NCBI RefSeq assembly: GCF_029240215.1
Contig: NZ_JARBTK010000011.1
Span: 1 to 64,000 of the forward strand
Length of the DNA stretch: 64,000 nucleotides
DNA from: Chryseobacterium sp.
GTDB lineage: Bacteria > Bacteroidota > Bacteroidia > Flavobacteriales > Weeksellaceae
Direction: 5' to 3'
Below, in pieces: positions 52,837 to 61,531 of the stretch (the first letter of the stretch is position 1; each line of letters starts with the position of its first letter). The notes under the pieces were generated by a model. It was not told the DNA's origin. It ran no database searches and worked only from the letters and a program-made list of their open reading frames with translations. The position numbers and the translations under genes were made by a program.

Positions 52837-53298
52837 TTATGTAGTACTGTCTAAATTGTATTTTTTTAACCATTTGTATAAAGTGGTTTTGGGAATTCTA
52901 TACTCTTTAATCACCTGCGTTTTTGTCATTTCTCCCTGGTCTATCTGCTCTAAAATAAAATCAATTACTTCCCTAGTATATATATTTTTCTTAAATTGAG
53001 GCAACACAGACTTTTTTTCATTTAAAGTACGATTGTAAATTGCTTTTCCCTGCGGTGCATATAAGATAAGATGTTGATTGTAAACTCTAAAAAAATCGTA
53101 TTCTAATAACTTACTCCATCGTAAAAGAATTTCGGTATCTAAACTTGTTGCTTCATACATTTGTTGAATTTCAATTTCAGAGCATTTTAAAAATCTGCAA
53201 ATTCTGCCAAGTTCCACTTCAAGTTCTGTAACTCTTTTCAGAATCAAGGATCCTATGTGAATGTTTTTAAAATCAATTTTCAATATATTTTGCTGCAT
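52837..53298 (-). CDS. HTH protein of Chryseobacterium transposase-like family, 153 aa
   Basis: Two DNA-binding-like regions are visible. Residues about 25-85 contain a helical segment (LGRICRFLKCSEIEIQQMYE, then LLRWSKLLEYDFFRVYNQHL), and the last 50 residues contain an IS3-type HTH (YTREVIDFILEQIDQGEMTK, then EYRIPKTTLYKWLKKYN). Annotation pipelines usually label such proteins transposase, but no DDE domain or terminal inverted repeats are visible here. It forms a pair with the 103-residue HTH gene and follows the surface-protein cassette, whose terminator separates them. A regulatory role for the cassette is possible. Confidence 0.72.
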   Translation of the reverse strand: MQQNILKIDFKNIHIGSLILKRVTELEVELGRICRFLKCSEIEIQQMYEATSLDTEILLRWSKLLEYDFFRVYNQHLILYAPQGKAIYNRTLNEKKSVLPQFKKNIYTREVIDFILEQIDQGEMTKTQVIKEYRIPKTTLYKWLKKYNLDSTT

Positions 53299-53513
53299 TA
53301 TTAAGTGATTTTTTCAATTCTAAAATCTTTTTTATTATAAGGTCTACTACTTGTACAATAAATTTTTTGCTTTTTTTCGTTGGATGATAATCTTAATTGG
53401 GGTGACAAATAATATCTTGCTGATGCCAAAGCTTTCCAGAATAGCCCAAAAAGATTATAAATATTCCAGGATAAAGGATTTATACTTTTATTGTTATTAT
53501 TATTTGTGTAAAA

Positions 53514-53571
53514 AATAAACCACTATTCAAAAATTCATTTCATTATTTGAATTTCAGAATAGAGGCTTATT
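53514..53571 (-). terminator. Long terminator at the end of the surface-protein cassette
   Basis: AATAAACCACTATTC (53514-53528) pairs at 13 of 15 positions with GAATAGAGGCTTATT (53557-53571), with a further 7-bp inner stem (AAATTCA/TGAATTT). On the minus strand it is followed by TTTTTTA. It lies about 40 nt past the last cassette gene. The rest of 53299-53609 shows no gene. Confidence 0.75.
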
Positions 53572-53609
53572 TTGAAGGATCAATTATTTTACATTTTTAT
53601 ACGCAATTT

Positions 53610-54242
53610 TTAAGGCTTCCAAAAGCTCCATACAGTCCCGTTATAAACTGCAAGTTGTTTTTTGACGGTATCATATACCATCATTCCCGGTGCAGGGTCC
53701 TGAATATTGAGATGTGGACTCGCCACCTTGGGCAAAACCATTGCTTTATTGGTATCTGTAAGCACCAGAATTCCATTGGTAGTATTTGTAGCTCCACTTA
53801 TCCCTATTGCCGTTTTAGCATTTTCCTGCTCTTTTTTGCTATCCTGCAATGATGAATCTATATTGGCAAACTGCGTAATTGTAACATCCTGATTAGATGA
53901 ATTTTTTATTACTAAAGGAAAAGTAGGACTTCCTGTAAGATCAAACCAAACACCGGCTTTTCTGTATTTCATTTTTTTATCAGAAAGATCAAAAATAATC
54001 GTGCCATCAGCAATGGTTCCCTGTATACCTCTGTAGCCTGCTCCGGTAGTACCATTGTATGCTACAGGATTGTCTGCTACTGTAGATACCCAGGGCACTA
54101 CTATTCCTTTTGCATTGTCTGGAGCGTCGTAAAACTCCAATGATACAGCCGAACCTGCTGTGGTAGAACTTTTGCCTATTGCCACCTGCGAAAACGCAGT
54201 AGTAGCAAATAATATTGATAGTATTGTTATAAACTTTTTCAT
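53610..54242 (-). CDS. Small secreted protein of the surface cassette, 210 aa
   Basis: A signal peptide (1-18, ending TTAFSQ) precedes VAIGKSSTTAGSAVSLEFYD, the repetitive beta start common to Bacteroidetes tail-fibre-like proteins. A short helical segment (about 130-145, DSSLQDSKKEQENAKTAIGI) sits in the middle. The end (GMMVYDTVKKQLAVYNGTVW) shares a GMMVYD...Y module with the C-terminus of the DUF11 neighbour (GMMVYDEEADCLKIY). That shared module ties the two genes together functionally. Last gene of the run. Function unknown, surface location likely. Confidence 0.75.
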   Translation of the reverse strand: MKKFITILSILFATTAFSQVAIGKSSTTAGSAVSLEFYDAPDNAKGIVVPWVSTVADNPVAYNGTTGAGYRGIQGTIADGTIIFDLSDKKMKYRKAGVWFDLTGSPTFPLVIKNSSNQDVTITQFANIDSSLQDSKKEQENAKTAIGISGATNTTNGILVLTDTNKAMVLPKVASPHLNIQDPAPGMMVYDTVKKQLAVYNGTVWSFWKP

Positions 54243-54270
54243 AGCTTTTATTTTTGTAATTGAGAAGATT

Positions 54271-54298
54271 AGGAGGTGGACTTATATTTTCACCTCCT
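54271..54298 (-). terminator. Hairpin between the DUF11 gene and the small secreted gene
   Basis: AGGAGGTG and CACCTCCT form an 8-bp perfect stem with a 12-nt loop in a 73-bp spacer. There is no T tract, so it may only attenuate or process the message. Confidence 0.5.
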
Positions 54299-54315
54299 TT
54301 ATCTTCTATTTAATG

Positions 54316-57300
54316 TTAATCAGGACACGCCTGTGTAGTGAGACAATGCCAAGCTGCTGTAGTATCACCGTCTTTGATGGTATATATTTTCAGGCAATCT
54401 GCTTCTTCGTCATATACCATCATCCCTTCTATTGGATTGGTAATTGAAGATAGATTTGCTGTTAATGCCACTCTGTTGATTACAAATCCTTTTTCTTTGG
54501 ATTCCAGAACTGTCCAAGCGCCGTTTCTTACCATTGGCCAGTTATCACTATCAGACGACCCAGCTCTGCTTAGTGCGGTAATCCCATGCTTAGTTTCCAA
54601 CACTGTACCGCCGGTTGCTCCAGGTTTGTAACAAACACCACTGGCACAACTTAATGAACCACCATCTGATGTTTTTGTGTTGATAAATAATCCGTAAACT
54701 TCTACTGTGGTAGAACCAAAAACCCCCGAAATTTCCATTACCACTTCATCAAAAGGTTTGGTGGTAGTAAACCCTACATTCTGAGTACCTATTCCCCAAA
54801 TAGGAATATAAAATAAAGAGAATGAGCTCAACTGTGAAGATGTTTTGCTTTCCTGTAATACCCCGTCCAAATAAGTTTTTATGGTGGTGTTATTAAAGAA
54901 GCTTAACTGACCAAGAGAAGCTGCATATTTAACAGTGTAGCCTGCAAAAGTTCCTTTAGGATAGGTATTTGAAGGATCTACAACACCAATGGAATTTGTA
55001 CAAACAGTTCCCGAAAGATTAAATACCGCAAAGTTAGATGGGTCGTTATCTATCACATAACCCGGATTTTCTACGGAGCTGTTGGTACAACTCAGTCCAC
55101 TGGTTCCTGTATATGCAATATCCAACACAACCGGAAACGTAGGGTTTACCAGATAATATTCATTATTACAATCTATAACGCCTTGACAGGTTTTTGTAAT
55201 AACCAGATTATATACCTCTGTAGTGCCTAGGTCAAACCCCACAATATTGTTTACACTGATCCTAACTTCGTCAAAATCAAACTTGGTAACAATGCCTAAG
55301 GTTTGCTTAGTACCTCCATTGAAAATAGTACTTCCAACTCCGAAAATAACCGAAGTGCCGGATACATTCTCTTGCTCCACACCATCCAAATAGGTGGAAA
55401 TGGTGACACCTCCCAGAAAATTACTGTTTACAATAGATGCATTTCTAATTGTAAAACCTGCAAAATATCCTGCCGGGAATGTAGAAAGTGATTTCTTCAC
55501 CGATATACTTCCCGAGTTACCAACGCCTGTAAGCAAAGTAATGTTCGCAAAATTATTAGCATCGGCATCTATTACGTTCTCTGAGTTTTGCACATAGTTA
55601 CCAGCAGCTAATGCTCCTGTAAGTCCCGTTCTTGGCAAACTGATATTCACAGGATAGTTAGGCGTAGTATAATTGGTAGGTGTGTTACATACCAAAGGAA
55701 CCGTTCCTTCACAAGGTTTTTTAAGCACCAAATTAAACACACGTGTTTCACCCAAACTTAATCCAAAAGGATTATCTACAGTTATCTGAACCTCATCAAA
55801 TGTTTTTGTGGTTTCAAAACCAATTACTTGTGGGTTAGTAATATCAAACGCACTCACAGATGCGAAGATAGAAGATCCACTTTGTGATTCCTGCAATACA
55901 CCGCCATTATATGTTCTGATTGTAATACCACTTAATAATGAGGCATCAAATATGCTAATATTTTGAATCTTGAATCCGGCAAAAGTACCTGCAGGATATA
56001 CAGTAGAGATATCTTTCACAGATAAATACGCACTTGCAACAATACCCGAAGCAGAAAGACTTGAATAATCGGTAGTACTTGGAGATACTACTGCTCCAAA
56101 ATTAGGAGCCCAAGAAGCACCAACATTCAATCCTCCTGCTCCTGTTCTTTCAGGATTCACAGTGACAGAATAACTGCTTTGACTAACATTTGCTTCTGTA
56201 TTACACACCAAATCAGGAGATGAACAAGACCTCATCAGAATAGGATAATAGATACTGGCAGTCAAACTTCCTGCAAATATTATCTCAACAGAATCAAAGT
56301 CTTCGGTAGCGACAAATCCTACATCTACACGTGCACCGCTAGGAAATGAACTGCCCGCTGTGAATGTTTTGGATTCTGCCAGTACAGATAAACCAAGACT
56401 ATTCTTTTTATATGTATTTATAGTAAAAGTATTATCAAACGGAAGTGTAATTAACGAAAGATTATACCCTACAAAAGTGCCGGCACCGTAGATATTGGTA
56501 TCATCAGAAACACGGAAAGATTTTGGAAGACCAGCTGTAGCTGTAGCAGCATTGGTATCGTCAGTATCAATCAAATTCTCTCTAAAAAAAGTATTTCCTG
56601 TAGCACTTGATGTTACTGTAAGATCAGAAAAAGCATTATTCTTCCATGCAGTCATCGTATTACACTCTAAAACCGTAGGGCAGGTTCTGGTAAGGATAGG
56701 GTAATACACATTGATCCCTCCGGCAGTTAAATAAATCTCAACAGCATCAAAGGCAACAGTAGATTTTAAAACAAAATCAGAACCGGTAGTAACTAATGTG
56801 CTAAAAATACCTGTCTGCACAAGGCTGCCATTGTTATAAAGTCTGATTTCAAAAGGCAAGGGCGATGTAGCAGTACCTATATGAAAACCTGCATAAGTAC
56901 CTACTGTAAAAGTATGATCGGGATCTGTTACCCTTAATGATTTAGGACCTATACCGCATAATGTACAATTATTTGCAAAATTACTAAGATCTGAATCGAT
57001 AACATTTACATTACCTGACCAACCAGTCCCGAAAGTATTAGTGGTCGTTACAGACAAATTAGGATAGGTTGCAGAAGTAATGAGATTTGTAGGTGTATTA
57101 CAAACCAGCGGTGTAGTAACCACAGTTACAATAACGGTAGCAGTGTCGCAATGCGAAGGATCCGACTTGTCACACATCTGATATACCAATGTATAGGTTC
57201 CTGCAGGTACACTATTCCCAACGGAAATAATACCGGAAGAATTGATCGTTACCCCTGCATTGGTTGTAGACACCTGGCTTACCGTAACATTAGACGTTGT

Positions 57301-58575
57301 CGCAGCACCACTATTATAAGTATCATTACTCAATACAGATTCTACATTAGAAGACCCCGTAACAAGATTGTAAGAATCATTTACCGCATCTATCGTATTT
57401 TGTATTGGAGCAGGCGTAGCTGATGCACTATTATTAGAGGTATCAGGATCTGACAATGATCCTATAATAGTAGCCGTATTGGTATAGCTACCCGCAGATA
57501 AAACTTTTGCGACTATGCTAAGTGTGGCAGAAGCACCGTTATTAAGTGTTCCTATAGCCCAAACACCTGTTGTAGCATTGTAAGTTCCTGTACTTGGTGT
57601 ATAATTTACTGTTGTATATCCAGATGGAATAACATCAGAAACAGAAACATTGGTATTATTATTAGGACCATTGTTAGTAGCAGTAATAGTGAACGTTACA
57701 TTGCTACCATATTTGGGGTTATTAGGGTTTACGGTTTTGGTAACAGAAAGATCTGATGTAGGAGCAACAAATGTAACACCTGTTGCAAGATCCAGATTGT
57801 TGCCTGCATCCACCGTTCCCTGCATAAGAACATAGTTTGCTTTTACTGTTCCTGCACCGGAGCCCGGATCTATTTCATAAATCCTGACATTAGAATAATT
57901 TTGACCGGACACTGTTGTCTGAAAAGCCTGAGCAGCATAAATTTTATTATTAAAATAAGCCAATCCCTGAAAATTTGTAGGAAGTGCGCCATTTAGCTGA
58001 AGGTACAAAGCTGCTGTACGGGTAGTAATATCAATTTTATAAATGTAAGATGTAGTTGTAGAATTTATCGTTCTTATTGTTACGACATACATATTCCCCT
58101 GAGGATCAAAGAACGAATCGTTCCCCGGTGTGCTCCCATTCCAAACGGCATCACCAGTGATAGCTCCCAGATCTAAGGGAGTGGGGTTGGCTCTTAGGAG
58201 TCTTCTTCCTGAAGATATGCCATAAGTATATCCTCCGGAAGGGTTAGCCGTAAGACCTCCCACATCTCCCGGCAGATCACCTGCGGTATCTACACCGTTC
58301 ACGAAAACGGCAGAACCCGAAAAAGTATCTGAGTGTGTAAACACATATCCTCCACCAGAAGGATTCGGCCCTACAGCAAGGTTACCGAGGGATGCTCTTG
58401 GTGAATATGTTGCAACCGGTGTTGCAGATATAAGATCTCCTCCTGTGAGAGAACTTATATCATAAATCTTTCCTGTTGCTCCTGATGACAAATACAGTAT
58501 ATTGTTGGATTGCGCATGAGCAATCCCATAAACCGATGCCAGAAGCAAGAATACTAATTTGTAAATAGCTTTCAT
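54316..58575 (-). CDS. 1419-residue secreted DUF11 protein with five Cys-Asn modules
   Basis: A signal peptide (1-21, ending IAHAQ) is followed by a beta-propeller-like region (about 25-270). A DUF11 immunoglobulin-like domain spans about 273-395 (SDLSVTKTVNPNNPKYGSNV, then NTATIIGSLSDPDTSNNSA), and a cadherin-like segment follows. Then come five repeats of about 145-170 residues, each opening with a Cys-Asn signature (VCNTPTNL at about 490, ECNTMTAW 635, VCNTEANV 788, VCNTPTNY 960, DCNNEYY 1133) and containing ADNFAN-like and TFDEVQI-like strands. The C-terminal 90 residues carry the GMMVYD module seen in the downstream protein. No T9SS sorting domain is recognisable. Probably a surface fibre or adhesin. 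Confidence 0.85.
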   Translation of the reverse strand: MKAIYKLVFLLLASVYGIAHAQSNNILYLSSGATGKIYDISSLTGGDLISATPVATYSPRASLGNLAVGPNPSGGGYVFTHSDTFSGSAVFVNGVDTAGDLPGDVGGLTANPSGGYTYGISSGRRLLRANPTPLDLGAITGDAVWNGSTPGNDSFFDPQGNMYVVTIRTINSTTTSYIYKIDITTRTAALYLQLNGALPTNFQGLAYFNNKIYAAQAFQTTVSGQNYSNVRIYEIDPGSGAGTVKANYVLMQGTVDAGNNLDLATGVTFVAPTSDLSVTKTVNPNNPKYGSNVTFTITATNNGPNNNTNVSVSDVIPSGYTTVNYTPSTGTYNATTGVWAIGTLNNGASATLSIVAKVLSAGSYTNTATIIGSLSDPDTSNNSASATPAPIQNTIDAVNDSYNLVTGSSNVESVLSNDTYNSGAATTSNVTVSQVSTTNAGVTINSSGIISVGNSVPAGTYTLVYQMCDKSDPSHCDTATVIVTVVTTPLVCNTPTNLITSATYPNLSVTTTNTFGTGWSGNVNVIDSDLSNFANNCTLCGIGPKSLRVTDPDHTFTVGTYAGFHIGTATSPLPFEIRLYNNGSLVQTGIFSTLVTTGSDFVLKSTVAFDAVEIYLTAGGINVYYPILTRTCPTVLECNTMTAWKNNAFSDLTVTSSATGNTFFRENLIDTDDTNAATATAGLPKSFRVSDDTNIYGAGTFVGYNLSLITLPFDNTFTINTYKKNSLGLSVLAESKTFTAGSSFPSGARVDVGFVATEDFDSVEIIFAGSLTASIYYPILMRSCSSPDLVCNTEANVSQSSYSVTVNPERTGAGGLNVGASWAPNFGAVVSPSTTDYSSLSASGIVASAYLSVKDISTVYPAGTFAGFKIQNISIFDASLLSGITIRTYNGGVLQESQSGSSIFASVSAFDITNPQVIGFETTKTFDEVQITVDNPFGLSLGETRVFNLVLKKPCEGTVPLVCNTPTNYTTPNYPVNISLPRTGLTGALAAGNYVQNSENVIDADANNFANITLLTGVGNSGSISVKKSLSTFPAGYFAGFTIRNASIVNSNFLGGVTISTYLDGVEQENVSGTSVIFGVGSTIFNGGTKQTLGIVTKFDFDEVRISVNNIVGFDLGTTEVYNLVITKTCQGVIDCNNEYYLVNPTFPVVLDIAYTGTSGLSCTNSSVENPGYVIDNDPSNFAVFNLSGTVCTNSIGVVDPSNTYPKGTFAGYTVKYAASLGQLSFFNNTTIKTYLDGVLQESKTSSQLSSFSLFYIPIWGIGTQNVGFTTTKPFDEVVMEISGVFGSTTVEVYGLFINTKTSDGGSLSCASGVCYKPGATGGTVLETKHGITALSRAGSSDSDNWPMVRNGAWTVLESKEKGFVINRVALTANLSSITNPIEGMMVYDEEADCLKIYTIKDGDTTAAWHCLTTQACPD

Positions 58576-58756
58576 TAGAATAAGTTTTTAGTTTTTGTTT
58601 TTTTCCAAGTGAATTTTTTTTTTTGAAGGAACTCCCCTTTTTTGCAATAATTTGCAAATCTGTCTTTTCTATACAGACCTTTAGTTTTTTGTTTTTTTAT
58701 CCCATTGTGTAGTGTAATTATATTGATACTTATTAATAAAGAATATTCGATAAAAA

Positions 58757-58824
58757 TCTTCAACCAGAGTAAATAGAAAAAAAATTATGATGAACCACTA
58801 ATAAATAAATTACACGGTTGAAGA
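58757..58824 (-). ncRNA. Structured leader element, copy A (proximal to the DUF11 gene)
   Basis: TCTTCAACC (58757-58765) pairs with GGTTGAAGA (58816-58824), a 9-bp stem around a 50-nt loop. The loop starts AGAGTAAA directly after the stem and contains AATTATG...ACTAATAA. In the direction of the DUF11 gene the right arm is followed by a T run, as in a terminator. Copy B has the same layout with compensating stem changes. Confidence 0.55.
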
Positions 58825-58852
58825 AGATTATCAATCGAAATGCATTAAAAAA

Positions 58853-58921
58853 TTCCAGCCAGAGTAAACCTATAAAAACACGAATTATGGTAAACTAATA
58901 ACCTGATCTACTAGGCTGGAG
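58853..58921 (-). ncRNA. Structured leader element, copy B (distal)
   Basis: TTCCAGCC (58853-58860) pairs with GGCTGGAG (58914-58921), seven Watson-Crick pairs and one G-T. The 53-nt loop again starts AGAGTAAA and contains AATTATG...CTAATAA. Compared with copy A, two stem pairs change on both sides (A-T to G-C and T-A to C-G), so the stem is conserved as structure. A minus-strand T run (ATTTTTT) follows. The surrounding leader 58576-58756 shows no other feature. Confidence 0.55.
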
Positions 58922-58937
58922 AAATAACCAATTCAAA

Positions 58938-59106
58938 TTATATATTGTTGACGTCTTAAAGTCCATTTTTGACGTTGTTGACACCAAACTTGACGTTATC
59001 ATCCTCGAATTTGGACTTATCTAACCTCAAATTTGAGGTCTCGAACCTCATTTTTCAGGTTATTGACTTGATTTTTGATGTCCTGAACCTCAACTTTGAG
59101 GTTGTG
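58938..59106 (-). repeat. Eight degenerate 21-bp units encoding coiled-coil heptads
   Basis: Read on the minus strand, consecutive 21-nt units give HNLKVEV, QDIKNQV, NNLKNEV, RDLKFEV, then after a 1-nt insertion (22-nt unit at 59001-59022) DKSKFED, DNVKFGV, NNVKNGL and a last decayed unit. The first four are open within a 38-codon frame (59017-59133, starting MSRSAAMRL). The array looks like a coiled-coil gene segment that has lost its frame. It sits between the 164-residue protein and the structured leader elements. Confidence 0.7.
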
Positions 59107-59150
59107 CAACCTCATCGCTGCACTTCTGGACATCAAATGAGAATTATCAG

Positions 59151-59645
59151 CTACTCCGTGGGTTCAGGAGGTGTCGTGTTGCCACTGCCGCCGCCTGTAC
59201 GGTTGAAGAATTGTTTGATTTCCTCTACTTTGGTATGGAAACCTGTGCTGCCGGAATCATTGCGATATACAGAATATTGGTAATCAGTTAACGATGCCTG
59301 ATAATTATCCCAATCGTGTAAAATCTTTGCATTTTCTAATCCCCGGCTGAGCTCCGTAAGGCTATTAGTGAGTGTTTGCAAAAAGCTTCGGCTAACAAAA
59401 TCATTTCCAAATTCTTCCCAATCCACTTCGGGGCTGGAAAGCTGAGGATCACTATCTCTATAATCCTTCACTTTATTTACCATCAGTTTGTTTTGCTCTT
59501 TGATACTGCCATACTGTTGGCGTTCTTCTGCTGTAAGCGTAGCTAATTTCCCAGACAATGCTGTTTGCAAATCCTGCAATGCCGTGGTTATTGCCGCTTT
59601 TTCTGCTTCGGAAAAATGACGGCTTTCAAAATTTAAAAAAGGCAT
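59151..59645 (-). CDS. Hypothetical helical protein in the surface cassette, 164 aa
   Basis: No signal peptide and mostly helical: FSEAEKAAITTALQDLQTAL at the start, a Glu/Lys-rich second helix, and TLTNSLTELSRGLENAKILH further on. The C-terminus is a flexible Gly/Pro tail (GGGSGNTTPPEPTE). It is the only cytosolic-looking protein among the cassette's exported ones, so a chaperone or assembly role is possible. Family not recognised. It sits 115 bp downstream of the first C1q-like gene, with a hairpin in the spacer. Confidence 0.65.
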   Translation of the reverse strand: MPFLNFESRHFSEAEKAAITTALQDLQTALSGKLATLTAEERQQYGSIKEQNKLMVNKVKDYRDSDPQLSSPEVDWEEFGNDFVSRSFLQTLTNSLTELSRGLENAKILHDWDNYQASLTDYQYSVYRNDSGSTGFHTKVEEIKQFFNRTGGGSGNTTPPEPTE

Positions 59646-59716
59646 AGATTAATTATTTTAATGGTTATTGAATTGAGAACCAGTTCGGTCTCTTACTATG
59701 CTTTGAAGGTAAAAAG

Positions 59717-59750
59717 TGATGGATGAAAACATCTCTGAGGTCACCCATCA
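59717..59750 (-). terminator. Hairpin in the spacer before the 164-residue protein gene
   Basis: TGATGGATGA (59717-59726) pairs with TCACCCATCA (59741-59750) with one mismatch. On the minus strand it is followed by CTTTTT. It may partly terminate the message after the three C1q-like genes. Confidence 0.55.
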
Positions 59751-59760
59751 TCTTATATCC

Positions 59761-60669
59761 TTATTGCTCTACAATTGTAAGGGCATTGTAAACCCCACTA
59801 TTTGCAGTATTGAACTGGCTAAGATAAGTGTCGGAAAATTCTGTTGAAATCCAAGAAAAAGGTCTCAATTTATCCCCTTGATTCAAATAAACACTTACCG
59901 TACAGGCAGACCCTATGGGTAATGTATTAGCGACAGCATTTCCGGAATCTGAAGCATACCCATTATTCGTTTTTACCCTTTGAGTAATCACATTGGCTGA
60001 GTTCCTTACTTCCCAAATAGCTTCTGTTTGGTTGCTACTGCCTGATTGTACAAATTGGTTTGAGAGCGCATAGGTAAACGTAGCAAAATATACCCCTGCT
60101 CTTGGCGCTACAAACTCACCCGTAGTAGGATTGAAATTGGCTGTTGGTACTCCAGAATCAGAATCTAATTTCTCTGTCCAGTTCGTTAAATAAGACGAAC
60201 GACGTTGCATTAAACCTGCTTTCGGACCAGAATCTGCTCCTTCAAACACTTCGGTATTCTGTGTTGTTTTATTCGCCATTACCACTATACGAGGTTTCCC
60301 ATTTGGGAAAAAACTTACCCATTTGGTACCGTCAGAATATTCTAGATAGCCCTTTACCCCAATTGCGGGGCTATTAACATATCGCAGTGCACCTTTACCG
60401 GCAGCTGCTGCCGTTTGGGTAGTATTTCCTATGGCTACAGAACCGTTTGTACCGCCGCTTCGCAGATCAATTGCTACCTTTGGACCGGCGACCAATACGC
60501 CGACCTTGCCTGTATTGTCTACAATTACATTACCTCCAGTAGTAACAATTTCGGTGGCATTTGTAGAGCTTTTTGTGCCTACTCCCATTTGGGCATTTGC
60601 CTGTGTTGCAAGCAATACCATCGGTATAACCATACAAGCCAAGCTTTTCATTTTATTTTGTATTCTCAT
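59761..60669 (-). CDS. C1q/TNF-like secreted protein, tandem copy 3
   Basis: 302 residues with a signal peptide (cleavage near ANAQM). The N-terminal half is repetitive beta sequence of tail-fibre type (GNVIVDNTGKVGVLVAGPKV, then IDLRSGG and SDGTKWVSF). The C-terminal 130 residues form a C1q-like jelly roll: FNPTTGEFVAPRAGVYFATF and a final YNALTIVEQ. The order and motifs are shared with the next two genes upstream (DxRS, GAxRY, SDGxxW, TGxFxAPRxGxY). It starts 10 nt after the preceding copy stops, so the three are one transcript. C1q domains trimerise, so a trimeric surface tip is likely. ATG 60669 is used; 60651 is possible. Confidence 0.78.
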   Translation of the reverse strand: MRIQNKMKSLACMVIPMVLLATQANAQMGVGTKSSTNATEIVTTGGNVIVDNTGKVGVLVAGPKVAIDLRSGGTNGSVAIGNTTQTAAAAGKGALRYVNSPAIGVKGYLEYSDGTKWVSFFPNGKPRIVVMANKTTQNTEVFEGADSGPKAGLMQRRSSYLTNWTEKLDSDSGVPTANFNPTTGEFVAPRAGVYFATFTYALSNQFVQSGSSNQTEAIWEVRNSANVITQRVKTNNGYASDSGNAVANTLPIGSACTVSVYLNQGDKLRPFSWISTEFSDTYLSQFNTANSGVYNALTIVEQ

Positions 60670-60679
60670 AGCTATACTC

Positions 60680-61522
60680 TTATAATTCGCTAATGCTTAT
60701 ATTATTAAATTGTGCGTCATTAAGGGTGTTTCTACTTCCCCCCAAGGTATGTTTCACTTTAAATTTCACTATCTTGCCTGCATCAAGTTGAAAAATAGCA
60801 TTACAGTTACCACTTACAAAATTGTTAATTACAGGAGGAGAAGCTTGAAATGCAGGATACGAATTGATCGTTCTATAAATTGGAATGTTATTGGTAAGCT
60901 GATCGCTTTCTATGATCGTTTCTATATAACTGTTGTTTGCTATTGTGCCAGAAGCCAACGTGATATTAAAAGACACCAAATAAAAACCGTCACGAGGTGC
61001 TGTAAATGTACCCGTAGCTAAATCAAAATTGTTACCTGTATCAACATCTTCATTCGTCCAACTTGTTATATATGTTTCTGAATTGTTAGCGATGGCTAAA
61101 GCGGAACCTTTACTGGCATTTACCAATGCTTTGGTTGGTGGTGTTAACGGCAAAGCAATCCATTTTTCGCCGTCCGAATAATCCAGATAGCCGGAAGTAT
61201 TGTAACGTATAGCTCCGCCACCTGCAGCTGCAGCAGTTTGTGCAGTATTTTGACCTACGCCAATTATCCCTTTCTGATCGGCAGAACGGAGATCTACTTT
61301 GGTTACAGGAGCCAAAACTCCCACTCCCAGATTACCTGCTGCAGTTACCACCACATCATTTGCCGCCTGTGTAGCACTGATGGTAGCAGCATTATCATCC
61401 GCAGCATCTATATGAAAGGGAGTAGACGGGTTTTGGGTAAGCACCCCTGTCTGTGCCGCTATAGTACCTGTAGAAAAAATAAGAGTACAAGTCAGCAACT
61501 GATATATCATTTTCTTTTTCAT
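60680..61522 (-). CDS. C1q/TNF-like secreted protein, tandem copy 2
   Basis: 280 residues, signal peptide ending TIAAQ, then the fibre-type start (TGVLTQNPSTPFHIDAADDN, later TKVDLRSADQKG) and SDGEKWIAL. The C-terminal C1q-like part has LATGTFTAPRDGFYLVSFNI and the ending NDAQFNNISISEL. Compared with its neighbours the sequence has diverged widely outside the motif blocks, which suggests old duplication with diversification of the exposed jelly roll. Intergenic gaps of 10 and 9 nt place it firmly in the run. Confidence 0.78.
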   Translation of the reverse strand: MKKKMIYQLLTCTLIFSTGTIAAQTGVLTQNPSTPFHIDAADDNAATISATQAANDVVVTAAGNLGVGVLAPVTKVDLRSADQKGIIGVGQNTAQTAAAAGGGAIRYNTSGYLDYSDGEKWIALPLTPPTKALVNASKGSALAIANNSETYITSWTNEDVDTGNNFDLATGTFTAPRDGFYLVSFNITLASGTIANNSYIETIIESDQLTNNIPIYRTINSYPAFQASPPVINNFVSGNCNAIFQLDAGKIVKFKVKHTLGGSRNTLNDAQFNNISISEL

Positions 61523-61531
61523 AATCTATTT

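Noticed and set aside
52473..53298. Complete insertion sequence at the HTH pair
   Set aside because: No DDE catalytic domain, no terminal inverted repeats and no target-site duplication were visible, so only HTH proteins are called.
58575..58763. Minus-strand 62-codon Lys-rich frame in the DUF11 leader
   Set aside because: Composition follows the A-rich leader, no family resemblance, and it abuts the real start codon without a reason to be translated.
58969..59283. Plus-strand 104-codon frame with NLKFEV-like repeats
   Set aside because: It is the antisense of the heptad array and of the end of a minus-strand gene and starts with TTG. The minus strand gives a far better coiled coil.
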